Assembly (NCBI GenBank): GCA_900542045.1
Contig: UQMI01000031.1
Coordinates: 1 to 42,346, forward strand
Source of the DNA: an uncultured Blautia sp.
Lineage (GTDB): Bacteria; Bacillota; Clostridia; Lachnospirales; Lachnospiraceae
DNA: 42,346 nucleotides
Direction of reading: 5' to 3'
The first letter of the stretch is position 1. The number at the start of each line of letters is the position of its first letter. The translations under genes and the position numbers were made by a program. Shown here one piece after another: positions 8,825-17,457 of this stretch. Below the pieces are notes generated by a model. The model was not told where the DNA came from, did no database searches, and was given only the letters and a program-made list of their open reading frames with translations.

Positions 8825-8953
8825 TGCTAAGACCTCCTGTTTAAAATTCAACTCATCCTTTGGGAATCCCTGTCCCGGTTTATTTTTTCACAGCGGCGTC
8901 CATCTGCCGCGGCAGCTCTTTTCCGCTGCGCATGCTCTGCAGAATTGCCCGTC

Positions 8954-10222
8954 TCAGGGATAAAACGGAAATGCAATGGGCAGAACAATCATACTGACGA
9001 TCGTAGCGATTACGATCAGCGGAAGGCCCGCTTTCACATAATCCATGAAAGAATAGCCGCCTACTCCCAGGACCATGGTATTTGCCGGCATACCAATGGG
9101 AGTGGCATAGGCACAGGAACCTCCAATGACACAGGCCATCAGAACCGCTCTCGGGTCCGCTCCCATTCCCTGGGCAATCGACAGACAGATGGGAACCATC
9201 AGCGCCGTAGTCGCCGTATTGGACATAAAGTTTGTCAGTACACAACAGATGATGAAGACCACAAAAGTAAAGAACAATGGAGAAGGATTCTCTCCCAGCA
9301 GAGTAATGACCTGATCCGCGATCTGTTCGCCGGCTCCGGTATTCTGCAGCGCAGCAGCCAGAGAAAGAGTTCCGCCAAAAAGAAAAATGGTCTTCAGATC
9401 AATGGATTTCAGTGCTTCCTTCTCAGAAATCACTCCGGTAAGGATCAGCGCCAGTGCCCCGATACATCCGGATATACACAGGCTGATACCGATCTGATCT
9501 TCAAAGATCATGGCCAGAAGCGTCAACAGCAGGATCACCAGAGACAGGATCTGCTTCCATCTGGGAACATCGCTGAAATCTTTGCTGGTATCAAAGGTTC
9601 CGTCTTCATCTGACACGGAATGATTGGGAAGCAGCCGAAACCCGATGGTTGCATAAAACAAAATGCCGCAGATCAAGATCGGCAGACCCACAATTCCATA
9701 TTCAAAGAATCCGAAGGTCAGACCCATTTCCTGCAGCGCACTCTGGGCAATGAGATTTCCCGGCGCTCCCAGCAGTGACAGATTTCCTCCCATGGCAGCG
9801 GCAAATACCAGAGGCATCAGAAGCCGGGACCTGGAGTAGCCCGACTTTGCGGCAATTCCAATGACCACGGGGATCAGCACTGCAGCGGTGCCTGTGTTGG
9901 ACAGAAAACCACTCATCAGACCAACGATCGTCATTATTGCCACCACCAGCATCCGCTCCGTCCTGGCGAACCGGGTTACCAGACCTCCGATCTTATTGGC
10001 CATTCCGGTTTCAAAGAAAGCGCCGCCCACAATAAACATGGCAACAAACAGAATCACATTGGTGTCGATAAATCCTGCAAATGCCGTGGGAATATCCAGC
10101 ACACCGGTGACCACAAGACCGATACAGACAATCATGGAAGTAACGCCCAGCGGGATTTTCTCCGTTACAAACATGATAATGGCAAATGCAAGAAAAATCA
10201 GAGTGATAGTTGACGGTTCCAT
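8954..10222 (-). CDS. SLC13/DASS-type anion permease, probable tartrate/dicarboxylate transporter
   Basis: 422-residue inner-membrane protein with about 11-12 hydrophobic segments. The N-terminal FVTEKIPLGVTSM, the repeated SNTGTAAVLIPVV and SNTATTALMVPI motifs, and GxPGNLI/GMPANTMV are typical of the divalent anion:Na+ symporter / CitMHS-like superfamily, where the two SNT loops line the substrate and sodium sites. I chose the ATG at 10222 (GGGAGGAG 4 bp upstream). It is first in the operon with ttdAB and has its own promoter and operator-like site. By position it probably imports tartrate, or exchanges it for another C4-dicarboxylate; the sequence alone does not fix the substrate. Confidence 0.85.
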   Translation of the reverse strand: MEPSTITLIFLAFAIIMFVTEKIPLGVTSMIVCIGLVVTGVLDIPTAFAGFIDTNVILFVAMFIVGGAFFETGMANKIGGLVTRFARTERMLVVAIMTIVGLMSGFLSNTGTAAVLIPVVIGIAAKSGYSRSRLLMPLVFAAAMGGNLSLLGAPGNLIAQSALQEMGLTFGFFEYGIVGLPILICGILFYATIGFRLLPNHSVSDEDGTFDTSKDFSDVPRWKQILSLVILLLTLLAMIFEDQIGISLCISGCIGALALILTGVISEKEALKSIDLKTIFLFGGTLSLAAALQNTGAGEQIADQVITLLGENPSPLFFTFVVFIICCVLTNFMSNTATTALMVPICLSIAQGMGADPRAVLMACVIGGSCAYATPIGMPANTMVLGVGGYSFMDYVKAGLPLIVIATIVSMIVLPIAFPFYP

Positions 10223-10239
10223 AAAACTCCTCCCTTCCA

Positions 10240-10329
10240 TACATTATCATTTTATATTTAATTTTTTATATTTAATAATGTATCCATTTCTTGTGTTTAA
10301 TATAAAACAAAAACGCGGAATCTGTCAAT
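10240..10329 (-). promoter_or_regulatory. Promoter and GntR-operator-like region of permease-ttdAB
   Basis: TTGACA (10324-10329), a 17-bp spacer and TTATAT (10301-10306) lie on the minus strand. Just downstream, 10273-10289 reads TTAATAATGTATCCATT on the plus strand and matches 16 of 17 bases at the DUF1847 promoter. A second ATACATTAT half (10240-10248) is the exact inverse of ATAATGTAT (10276-10284), so two operator halves flank the leader. These are probable sites for one of the two FCD GntR regulators. Confidence 0.7.
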
Positions 10330-10386
10330 CCCTTTTCTCAGATTCCACGTTTTGCATATTTTTCTTTTTATTTTTTTGTCTATTTT

Positions 10387-11034
10387 TCAGCCTTCGTATC
10401 GGGTAAGGGTATCCTCCATACTCCGCAGGATATGCGCGTTCATTCTCTGCCTGGCACAGTCTTCCTGTCTGTTCTTCAACGCTTCATAAATCTCTTCGTG
10501 CTCTTTCTGGGACTTCTCTGCATATTCCGCTTCCGTGGTCCGCAGTCCCATGGAAAGTCCGTTCCATAATTCCGAAAGCATATTTTTCATTTTTTCGTTA
10601 TTGGCGGCCTTCCAGATCTCATAATGAAACGACTGGTTAAAATTGGAGTAGGAACTCACATCCTGCTCATCCAGTGCTTTTCTGGCCCCTGTCACACAGT
10701 TCTCCACAGCCGTCAGATCCGCTCCGTTCTGACAGCAGAGGACACAGGCCATACTCTCCAGGGCAGCTCTCACCTGATAGTGCTCCCGGATCGTCTGCTC
10801 ATTGACCCCCAGTACCACCGCCGTCTTATTCTGCTTCAGTTCGATGAGATCATCCCGGGCCAGTATCTGGAATGCTTCCCGTACCGGTGTCACAGATACT
10901 CCCAGCTCCTGTGCCGTGGCCTCCAGCGTCAGTACCTCTCCCTGGCCGATCTGTCTGGATATGATCGCTTTTCGAAGAGAAGATGCCACACGCTCTCTGG
11001 CCGGCAGCAGCGTAATCGGTTTCAGTCCTAACAT
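10387..11034 (-). CDS. GntR-family (FCD) transcriptional regulator, second of a tandem pair
   Basis: 215 residues. The N-terminal winged helix (ARERVASSLRKAIISRQIGQGE.., QELGVSVTPVREAFQILARDDLIEL) is followed by an all-helical FCD ligand domain with the metal/carboxylate-binding Asp/His pattern (NFNQSFHYEIWKAA, KEHEEIYEALKNR, RMNAHI). FCD regulators commonly sense carboxylic acids. Its ATG lies inside the end of the preceding GntR gene (7-bp overlap, GAAAGGA upstream). It most likely controls the tartrate cluster directly downstream. Confidence 0.9.
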   Translation of the reverse strand: MLGLKPITLLPARERVASSLRKAIISRQIGQGEVLTLEATAQELGVSVTPVREAFQILARDDLIELKQNKTAVVLGVNEQTIREHYQVRAALESMACVLCCQNGADLTAVENCVTGARKALDEQDVSSYSNFNQSFHYEIWKAANNEKMKNMLSELWNGLSMGLRTTEAEYAEKSQKEHEEIYEALKNRQEDCARQRMNAHILRSMEDTLTRYEG

Positions 11035-11672
11035 GTCTCTTTCCTTTCTTTTTGAAGTTCTTCCTCCAGAATCCGGAAATATTCCTTCAAGGCTTCTTCT
11101 CTCTCACTGCCCCGCAGAGACACTGCTTCTTTTAAAAGAGCTGTTCGGTTCTCTCTGGAGCCGGCTCCCCGCCGGACCGCGAAATCAATATAAATATCTG
11201 TCATGGTTTCCAGAATCTTCCGAAGAAAACCATTAGCCGCCATCCCGCTGATCTGCCGGTGGATCTGCAACTCTTCCGAAACCGCCTCCCCGAAACGGCT
11301 CCGGGCTTCTTCCAGATGGAATTCTCCTTCCTGTTCCAGGATCTTATTCTCCAGTTCCGCACAGAGAGCAAAGATCTCTCTGAAGAAATCATCGGTAAAT
11401 TCCGTCACCCGCACATGATTGTTGGGCAGACGCTCCACCAATCCCTGATATTCTAAAATGAGCAATGCCTCCCGCACCGGCATCCGGGACACCCCCAGAC
11501 TCTCCGCCAGCTCCTGCTGCGTCATTTCCAGCCCGCCGGGCAGATTTCCTTCCAGAATCTCCTCTTTTAATACTTCCACAATACTGCCCTGCTTTTTTTT
11601 ATTTCCTGTTACTGCCAAAATCTGTCTCCCTCTTCCTGTTCTTCTGCTGTGGGCTCTCCGTTCTGCTCCCAT
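11028..11672 (-). CDS. GntR-family (FCD-like) transcriptional regulator, first of a tandem pair
   Basis: A winged-helix domain (VEVLKEEILEGNLPGGLEMTQQELAESLGVSRMPVREALLILEY) is followed by a helical domain with DDFFREIFALCAELE, where the usual FCD metal-ligand histidines are mostly absent (one in LQIHRQISG). It may sense a different ligand than its partner, or none. The start is uncertain: ATG at 11672 (GGAGG, 4 bp) is given; TTG at 11618 with GAGGGAG 7 bp upstream gives a cleaner 196-residue protein; GTG at 11711 is also open. The two regulators share little sequence beyond the HTH, so they are not a recent duplication. Confidence 0.85.
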   Translation of the reverse strand: MGAERRAHSRRTGRGRQILAVTGNKKKQGSIVEVLKEEILEGNLPGGLEMTQQELAESLGVSRMPVREALLILEYQGLVERLPNNHVRVTEFTDDFFREIFALCAELENKILEQEGEFHLEEARSRFGEAVSEELQIHRQISGMAANGFLRKILETMTDIYIDFAVRRGAGSRENRTALLKEAVSLRGSEREEALKEYFRILEEELQKERKETC

Positions 11673-11726
11673 CGGGCCTCCGCCTATCGTACTCCGGACA
11701 TCCTGGCCCACCGCAGAGCATCTGTC

Positions 11727-12353
11727 CTACTCTCCCTGCAGCCTGTTTTTAAAATACCCGTCCGCGCAGTAAATGGCACCGCAGGGATTGTGGGCCAGCA
11801 CCCGGTCCTTTGCCACCAGAGTGGTGACCAGCGCCTGGCTTTCCCGATAAAACAAAGAGTCATGTCCCACACAAAGCCCCAGAGCAATATTGAACTCTGT
11901 ATTCTGTTCATTCAGCAGGCGGGCCTGTCCAATGGGATTGCACATAGCCTCAAATTCGCCGGGATGGAGCTTCTTCTCCTCAGGAATCCCCACCTGTTCC
12001 TTAGAGATCCCGCCGGTCTTGCAGATCACAGACACTACCTCAAAGCCCTGCTTCCGCAGATAGTCCGCCACGATCCTGGCTTCTTTATGCAGGCCCTTGC
12101 AGAAAGCCAGGCCAATCTTCTGATACTGCATCTTTCTGGCAAATTCCGCCACTTCCCGCAGGCGGGGCCACTGTCCATAACCTTCTCCTTCGATCTCCGA
12201 ACTGTTCCGGTAAAAATCCCGATACTCTTCCCGGGCATACGCCGGCAGGACCTCCCGGGCCATATCCATCTGCCGCATGGGACAATTGCCAGGCATCTTT
12301 TCCCTGTCTCCTCCGGCACAGGCCAATACATTACAAAATGCGCACGTATACAT
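11727..12353 (-). CDS. DUF1847 cysteine-rich protein
   Basis: 208 residues resembling the DUF1847 family (my recall). The start MYTCAFCNVLAC and a later CPMRQMD provide a CxxC-type cysteine cluster likely to bind metal or an Fe-S cluster. Other Cys include LAFCKGLHKEA, SVICKTGG, MCNPIGQA, LCVGHDS and NPCGAIYC. The biochemical role of the family is unknown to me. It is first in an operon with the two GntR regulators (spacing a few tens of bases), and its promoter carries the same operator-like motif as the permease-ttdAB promoter. It therefore likely belongs to the same regulon, perhaps as an iron-sulfur or redox helper for TtdA; that link is inference only. Confidence 0.8.
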   Translation of the reverse strand: MYTCAFCNVLACAGGDREKMPGNCPMRQMDMAREVLPAYAREEYRDFYRNSSEIEGEGYGQWPRLREVAEFARKMQYQKIGLAFCKGLHKEARIVADYLRKQGFEVVSVICKTGGISKEQVGIPEEKKLHPGEFEAMCNPIGQARLLNEQNTEFNIALGLCVGHDSLFYRESQALVTTLVAKDRVLAHNPCGAIYCADGYFKNRLQGE

Positions 12354-12380
12354 ATTCTTTCTGTTCTCTCCTATATATTA

Positions 12381-12414
12381 TTAATATTGTATCCATTCCG
12401 TAAGAAAAAGTAAA
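12381..12414 (-). promoter_or_regulatory. Promoter and operator-like site of DUF1847-gntR-gntR
   Basis: TTTACT (12409-12414), 17 bp and TACAAT (12386-12391) lie on the minus strand. The -10 is inside the motif TTAATATTGTATCCATT (12381-12397), which matches the permease promoter site at 10273-10289 in 16 of 17 positions. The overlap with the -10 fits repression. Confidence 0.65.
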
Positions 12415-12430
12415 ATCTCAAAACCGGACA

Positions 12431-12841
12431 TCACAGAGACCGCAGCCGGTCCCGCAGATCTTCGATATAAGTGTTCTGCATCTTCTTCACATTCATAAAC
12501 ACCTTTGCCACCAGCTTCATCACCGGATGTTTCATCTCAATTTCCTCTGTAAATTCCACCTGGGTCCGGTCTCCAGGTATGGCACGGAAAATCCCGGTCC
12601 AATGTCCGATAAAATGGGGATTCTCCATATCCAGCTCATAACGGCTGAACGCTTCTTTCACGGTAATATCAAACTTGGTGGGTCTGCCGCTTCTGGTATA
12701 TTCGATAAAACTGTTGGGGTTGGAAAGAATAGTGATCCGCGAGATATCGCTTCTCCAGGAACAGTCCCGGAGATTCGTCACCACATTCCAAACCGTTACA
12801 ATATCCTGATCAAATTCTGCAGTTACGGTTGCTGTAATCAT
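12431..12841 (-). CDS. SRPBCC (START/polyketide-cyclase-like) protein
   Basis: 136 residues with the helix-grip pattern: MITATVTAEFDQDIVTVWNVVTNL opening strand and helix, a middle sheet (FIEYTRSGRPTKFDITVKE..), and a long C-terminal helix (VMKLVAKVFMNVKKMQNTYIEDL). Such proteins bind hydrophobic or aromatic ligands; no catalytic role can be assigned. The ATG at 12841 (GGGGAG 7 bp before) is preferred to one 12 codons upstream. It lies upstream of the DUF1847 operon on the same strand but is separated from it by that operon's promoter. Confidence 0.8.
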   Translation of the reverse strand: MITATVTAEFDQDIVTVWNVVTNLRDCSWRSDISRITILSNPNSFIEYTRSGRPTKFDITVKEAFSRYELDMENPHFIGHWTGIFRAIPGDRTQVEFTEEIEMKHPVMKLVAKVFMNVKKMQNTYIEDLRDRLRSL

Positions 12842-13003
12842 GCCACATCTCCCCTTTCCGCTGTCTGCCTCTGACACAGCCGTTCAGATATTTTCGTCTT
12901 CCCGTTCATTGTACCATGTTTTTCCGTAAATAGGATAAATTTCTCATAAAGATTTCCTTAAGAAAGTGCCGTGTACTGTAAAGCAGACGGCTTTCTCCTG
13001 TTT

Positions 13004-13852
13004 TCAGACTGTTCCGTACCCCTTTTGCTTCTCCTCCTCTGTCAGATACTGATCCATACTGCCGGAGCGAAAGCCCTCCAGATCTATGGTGATATAGCGG
13101 AATCCCATTTCCTGCAGTCCCCTTACGACGGCTTCCCGCTGTCTGACCGCTTCCTCCAGGGCATCTGCCGGCAGTTCCAGTCTTGTGATCTCACCATGTA
13201 CCCGCAGACGTATATTGGAAAATCCCAGATCTTTTAAGAAGCCTTCTCCCTGCTCAATCTTCCGCAGCAGCTCCGGTTCCAACACCGCGCCATAAGGAAG
13301 GCGGGTAGCCATACAAGGTGTGGACGGCCGGCTGGCTGTGGGAATTCCCAGCTCCGCAGCCATTTTCCGTACCTCAGCTTTAGTAAAGCCGGTCTCTGCC
13401 AGAGGGCTGTCCACCTGCAGCTCACGGACAGCACGGATGCCCGGACGGTAGACGGCCAGATCATCGGCATTGCTGCCTTCCAGGATACAGGCTGCCCCCA
13501 GTTCTCTGCACACCTGGAAAAATTCCAGGAACAGCTGCTTTTTGCAGAGATAACACCGGTCCACCGGATTTTTCAGAATAGCCGGATCTTTTAATTCATC
13601 TACCGTTACCACATGATGTACGGCTCCGGCGCTTTTTGCCACTTTTCGGGCAATCTCCAGATCACTGGAGGGATGCAGCACCGTATCCGCTGTCAGCGCG
13701 TATACCTGATGCCCCTGCTTTTCTGCCGCCTGTACCGCCAGATATAACAAAAGACTGCTGTCTACCCCGCCGGAAAACGCCACCGCGAAATCCTGTTTTC
13801 CGTATGCTTCCATTTTTTTCAGCAGTTCCTGCTTTTTTTCTTCATAATTCAT
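13004..13852 (-). CDS. larE: LarE-like ATP-dependent sulfur transferase (PP-loop)
   Basis: 282 residues. The PP-loop pyrophosphatase motif SGGVDSS is at residues 27-33, and the C-terminal half carries the LarE signature RPSTPCMATRLPYG, with C180 at the position of the sacrificial cysteine (C176 in Lactobacillus plantarum). It also has C100-x2-C103 (DRCYLCKKQLF); three cysteines together would fit the LarE subgroup that uses a [4Fe-4S] cluster instead of sacrificing its cysteine (inference). LarE sulfurates the nickel-pincer cofactor precursor of lactate racemase. No larA, larB or larC is in the window. ATG at 13852 has GGGAGG 7 bp upstream; an ATG two codons earlier sits too close to it. Confidence 0.85.
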   Translation of the reverse strand: MNYEEKKQELLKKMEAYGKQDFAVAFSGGVDSSLLLYLAVQAAEKQGHQVYALTADTVLHPSSDLEIARKVAKSAGAVHHVVTVDELKDPAILKNPVDRCYLCKKQLFLEFFQVCRELGAACILEGSNADDLAVYRPGIRAVRELQVDSPLAETGFTKAEVRKMAAELGIPTASRPSTPCMATRLPYGAVLEPELLRKIEQGEGFLKDLGFSNIRLRVHGEITRLELPADALEEAVRQREAVVRGLQEMGFRYITIDLEGFRSGSMDQYLTEEEKQKGYGTV

Positions 13853-13933
13853 GCCCATTCCTCCCTGGTTCTGTAGTTAATCAGTGTACCATAATTTTTT
13901 CACTTTTTCCAGAATCTCCGGTAAGAAACATGC

Positions 13934-13939
13934 TATAAT
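13934..13939 (+). promoter_or_regulatory. -10 box of the AraC gene
   Basis: A perfect TATAAT lies 57 bp before the chosen start; no clear -35 is visible 17 bp upstream. Confidence 0.4.
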
Positions 13940-13996
13940 AGGATTCGGATATCAAAAGATACTTTGAACCTCATAAGAAATGGAGCAGACTCACCT

Positions 13997-14896
13997 ATGG
14001 AAGATTCCTATGTTCTTCACTTAAAAAACCGAAAATTTTCTGACCTGTACCTGTGTTTCTGCGGTTACTCCAAATGCGATCCGCTGCACAGTTTCGGTCC
14101 GGCTGTCCGGCCCAACTATATCCTGCATTATATTCTGAAGGGAAAAGGCATTTATCAGGTAAACGAGGTCTCTTATTCTCTCTGTGCAGGCCAGGGATTT
14201 CTCATTGAGCCGGAGGTACAGACATTTTACCAGGCAGATGAAAAGGATCCCTGGGAGTATCTCTGGATCGGATTCGCAGGAGAAAAAGCCGCCCAGTATC
14301 TGCGGGATCTGGGTCTGAACAAAAACCAGCTGATCTACCAGTGCTCCTGCCAAGATGAATTGAAAAAAATTGTTCTTTCCATGTTAAAAAATAAAACATA
14401 CAATCCTTCCAATGAGTATCTTCTGGAAGGCCTTTTGTATACGTTTTTCTCTGTCCTTTCCCGTCACATGCAGGTGGAAACCGTACCCGGCAGGGATAAC
14501 GGCAATCTGTATGTCCGCAAGGCCATAGAATTTATACAGAATAATTATTCCTATCCCATTCAGGTTACAGAAATTGCCGATTACGTAGGGATCAACCGCA
14601 GCTATCTCTATACCCTGTTCCGGTCAGCCCTGCAGGTCTCTCCCAAAGAATACCTGACCACTTTCCGCCTCACCCGGGCAGCTCAGCTTCTGGAAGTCAC
14701 CGAGCTCTCCATCGAAAGTGTGGCTTTGTCCTGCGGTTACCAGGACACGCTGGTCTTCTCCAAACAGTTTAAGGCCAAAATGGGCATGTCACCCTCTGCT
14801 TTCCGAAAACAATGTATCCGCAGCCAGTCGCACATCCATGAGGAAACGCCGGGACGTCCGCCTGTTCCCAGGTTCTCTCTTCCCGAAAAAATATAA
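13997..14896 (+). CDS. AraC-family regulator, probable control of the alpha-galactosidase gene
   Basis: 299 residues: an N-terminal cupin-like sugar-sensing domain (NYILHYILKGKGIYQVNEVSYSL.., GFLIEPEVQTFYQA, PWEYLWIGFAG) and a C-terminal double HTH (VTEIADYVGINRSYLYTLFR and SIESVALSCGYQDTLVFSKQFK, ending MGMSPSAFRKQ). The layout is that of MsmR/RafR-type regulators of alpha-galactoside genes. Start ATG 13997 is chosen because translation from an upstream TTG (13964) has no ribosome site; GGAG lies 11 bp before the ATG. It sits directly upstream of the GH36 gene on the same strand, which supports local activation. Confidence 0.9.
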   Translation: MEDSYVLHLKNRKFSDLYLCFCGYSKCDPLHSFGPAVRPNYILHYILKGKGIYQVNEVSYSLCAGQGFLIEPEVQTFYQADEKDPWEYLWIGFAGEKAAQYLRDLGLNKNQLIYQCSCQDELKKIVLSMLKNKTYNPSNEYLLEGLLYTFFSVLSRHMQVETVPGRDNGNLYVRKAIEFIQNNYSYPIQVTEIADYVGINRSYLYTLFRSALQVSPKEYLTTFRLTRAAQLLEVTELSIESVALSCGYQDTLVFSKQFKAKMGMSPSAFRKQCIRSQSHIHEETPGRPPVPRFSLPEKI

Positions 14897-14927
14897 CATT
14901 CTGACTGTTTTTTTCAACGGATCTTTC

Positions 14928-14956
14928 TTCTGTACAGCCTCATCCTCTTATATAAT
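14928..14956 (+). promoter_or_regulatory. Promoter of the alpha-galactosidase gene
   Basis: TATAAT (14951-14956) with a poor -35 (TTCTGT, 14928-14933), as expected for a promoter needing an activator such as the adjacent AraC protein. The leader is about 110 nt. Confidence 0.5.
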
Positions 14957-15071
14957 AGACACGCAAATAAGCACAGGAACATCTGACCGCAGGAAAAAGT
15001 CTGGAAGTAAACTTTCAGATCTGCTCTTATTCACGTAATTCACGCAGTAAATGCGTCAAGAGGAGGAAAAC

Positions 15072-17312
15072 ATGCCAATTCAATTCAACAGCGAACACCA
15101 GATTTTTCATTTATATAATGACCAGATCAGCTATATTCTCAATATCCTGCCCAACGGACAGATGGGGCAGCTGTATTTCGGGAAAAAGCTCCGACACAGA
15201 GAAGACTTTTCTCATCTTTTGGAGATCCGTCCCCGTCCCATGTCTTCCTGTCTGTTTCCGGACAACAAGGCATTCTCACTTGCACATATCCGGCAGGAAT
15301 ATCCATCCTACGGCACCGGTGACTACCGTATGCCGGCAGTGGAAGTGCTTCAGGAAAACGGCAGCCGTATTCTGGATCTTAGCTATGAAAGCCATCAGAT
15401 CCAGAAAGGCAAACCGGTCCTTTCCGGTCTCCCTGCCACCTACGCGCAGGCTGATGAGGCAGAAACTCTGATCCTCACACTGACCGATCCTCTGACCGGA
15501 CTGCAGGCGGAGCTTTTTTATACCCTGTTTCACGGCAGCGGCGCTCTGACCCGCAGTGTCCGCTTTACAAACCAGGGACAGGAATCCCTGTGTCTCACCA
15601 CAGCCATGAGTCTCTGTCTGGATCTTCCGGATACGGAATACCAGTGGATGCAGTTTTCCGGAGCCTGGGCCAGAGAACGCCACCTGAAAACCCGCCGGCT
15701 GGAACAGGGCATCCAGTCCATCGGCAGCCTGCGGGGCCACTCTTCCCATGAACACAATCCTTTCCTGATCCTGAAACGTCCCACAGCCGATGAATTCCAG
15801 GGAGAAGCCCTTGGTTTCAGTCTGGTATACAGCGGAAATTTCCTGGCCCAGGCAGAAGTAGATTCTCACGACACCACCCGGATCCTCCTGGGTATTCATC
15901 CTCATGGCTTCAGCTGGAAACTGACTCCCGGCCAGACTTTCCAGACACCGGAAGCCGTCATGGTCTACACCCATCAGGGACTGAATCATCTGAGCCAGAC
16001 CTTCCACCGCCTGTACCAGAAGCATCTGGCCCGGGGATACTGGCGGGACCGGGAGCGTCCCATTCTGATCAACAACTGGGAAGCCACTTATTTTGATTTT
16101 ACAGAAGAAAAGATCCTGGAGATTGCCAAAAAAGCCAGGGAATGCGGCGTGGAGCTGTTTGTTCTGGACGACGGCTGGTTCGGCAGACGCTGCAGTGAAC
16201 AGGCAGGGCTGGGTGACTGGTATCCCAACAGGGATCGCCTTCCGGACGGTATCCGGGGACTGGCAGAGCGTATCGAAGAACTGGGAATGAAATTCGGTCT
16301 CTGGTTCGAACCGGAAATGGTCAATATGGACTCTGACCTCTACCGCGCCCATCCCGACTGGATCCTGCAGGTTCCGGGACGAAAGGCCACCCATGGCCGA
16401 TTCCAGTACGTTCTGGATTTTTCCAGAAAAGAAGTGGTGGATCATATTTATCAGATGATGGAAAAACTTCTTTCCGAATCCAGAATATCCTATATTAAAT
16501 GGGATATGAACCGCAGCATTACCGAATGCTGGTCCGGGGCCCTGCCTGCCGATCGTCAGGGAGAAGTATTCCATCGGTATATTCTGGGCGTGTATGACCT
16601 TTATGAACGGCTGACCCGGAAATTTCCTCAAATTCTGTTCGAATCCTGTGCCAGCGGCGGCGCCCGGTTTGATCCCGGAATGCTTTTCTACGCTCCTCAG
16701 GCCTGGACCAGCGATGATACAGATGCGGTGGAACGGCTGAAGATCCAGTACGGAACTTCCTATTGTTATCCTGTCAGCAGTATGGGCAGTCATGTGTCCG
16801 TAACGCCCAATCATCAGACGGGACGGAATACACCTCTTCACACCAGAGCCAATGTGGCCTGCTTTGGGACCTTTGGCTATGAGCTGGATCTGAACCGCCT
16901 GACTTTGGAAGAACAGGAAGAAGTAAAAGAACAGATCCGTTTTATGAAGCAATACCGCCGCCTGCTCCAGTTCGGTACCTTCTACCGTCTGTCCAGTCCT
17001 TTTGAGAACAATGTGACTTCCTGGATGACTGTCAGCGAAGATAAGAAGGAGGCGATCGTGGGCTGGTACCGCATCCTCTCTCATCCCAACGGACCTTACA
17101 CCCGTATCCGTCTGGCCGGTCTGGATCCGGATATGGAATACGAAGTGATCCGAAGAGAATCTTCGGAAATCTCCATGGGCCTTCATTACGGCGATGAACT
17201 GATGCAGCTGGGACTTTCTACTTCAGACGCCACTTCCGGAGAACTCACCATAGACGACCGGGAAACGGGGGACTACGCTTCCCGGCTGTATCTTCTGAGG
17301 GCCCGCTCCTGA
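15072..17312 (+). CDS. Alpha-galactosidase, glycoside hydrolase family 36
   Basis: 746 residues, the usual length of Firmicutes GH36 enzymes. It has an N-terminal beta-sandwich, a catalytic (beta/alpha)8 barrel with NNWEATYFDF, LDDGWFG, GLWFEPEMV, the nucleophile D478 in IKWDMNR and the acid/base D548 in TSDDTDAVER, plus ESCASGGARFDPGM. The numbering equals that of Geobacillus AgaA/AgaB as I recall it. It releases galactose from raffinose, stachyose or melibiose. There is no signal peptide, so it is cytoplasmic and needs a transporter encoded elsewhere. The ATG at 15072 has AGGAGG 5 bp upstream and is preferred over one 7 codons earlier. Confidence 0.95.
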   Translation: MPIQFNSEHQIFHLYNDQISYILNILPNGQMGQLYFGKKLRHREDFSHLLEIRPRPMSSCLFPDNKAFSLAHIRQEYPSYGTGDYRMPAVEVLQENGSRILDLSYESHQIQKGKPVLSGLPATYAQADEAETLILTLTDPLTGLQAELFYTLFHGSGALTRSVRFTNQGQESLCLTTAMSLCLDLPDTEYQWMQFSGAWARERHLKTRRLEQGIQSIGSLRGHSSHEHNPFLILKRPTADEFQGEALGFSLVYSGNFLAQAEVDSHDTTRILLGIHPHGFSWKLTPGQTFQTPEAVMVYTHQGLNHLSQTFHRLYQKHLARGYWRDRERPILINNWEATYFDFTEEKILEIAKKARECGVELFVLDDGWFGRRCSEQAGLGDWYPNRDRLPDGIRGLAERIEELGMKFGLWFEPEMVNMDSDLYRAHPDWILQVPGRKATHGRFQYVLDFSRKEVVDHIYQMMEKLLSESRISYIKWDMNRSITECWSGALPADRQGEVFHRYILGVYDLYERLTRKFPQILFESCASGGARFDPGMLFYAPQAWTSDDTDAVERLKIQYGTSYCYPVSSMGSHVSVTPNHQTGRNTPLHTRANVACFGTFGYELDLNRLTLEEQEEVKEQIRFMKQYRRLLQFGTFYRLSSPFENNVTSWMTVSEDKKEAIVGWYRILSHPNGPYTRIRLAGLDPDMEYEVIRRESSEISMGLHYGDELMQLGLSTSDATSGELTIDDRETGDYASRLYLLRARS

Positions 17313-17457
17313 TTCCAGGGTCTGAAGGCAGATCCGGATTTTGGAACTGTATGCAAATAAATACAATTTCTCCCGGAAATCTCATGCCAAACAGACCGGA
17401 CTGTGTTATGATAGAGCCGGAAAGTAATATTTCAAATTATCACAGCAGGAGGTCTGT

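Noticed and set aside
15276..17186. 636-codon frame antisense to the alpha-galactosidase
   Set aside because: Shadow of a strongly coding GH36 gene with intact motifs; no ribosome site or family resemblance.
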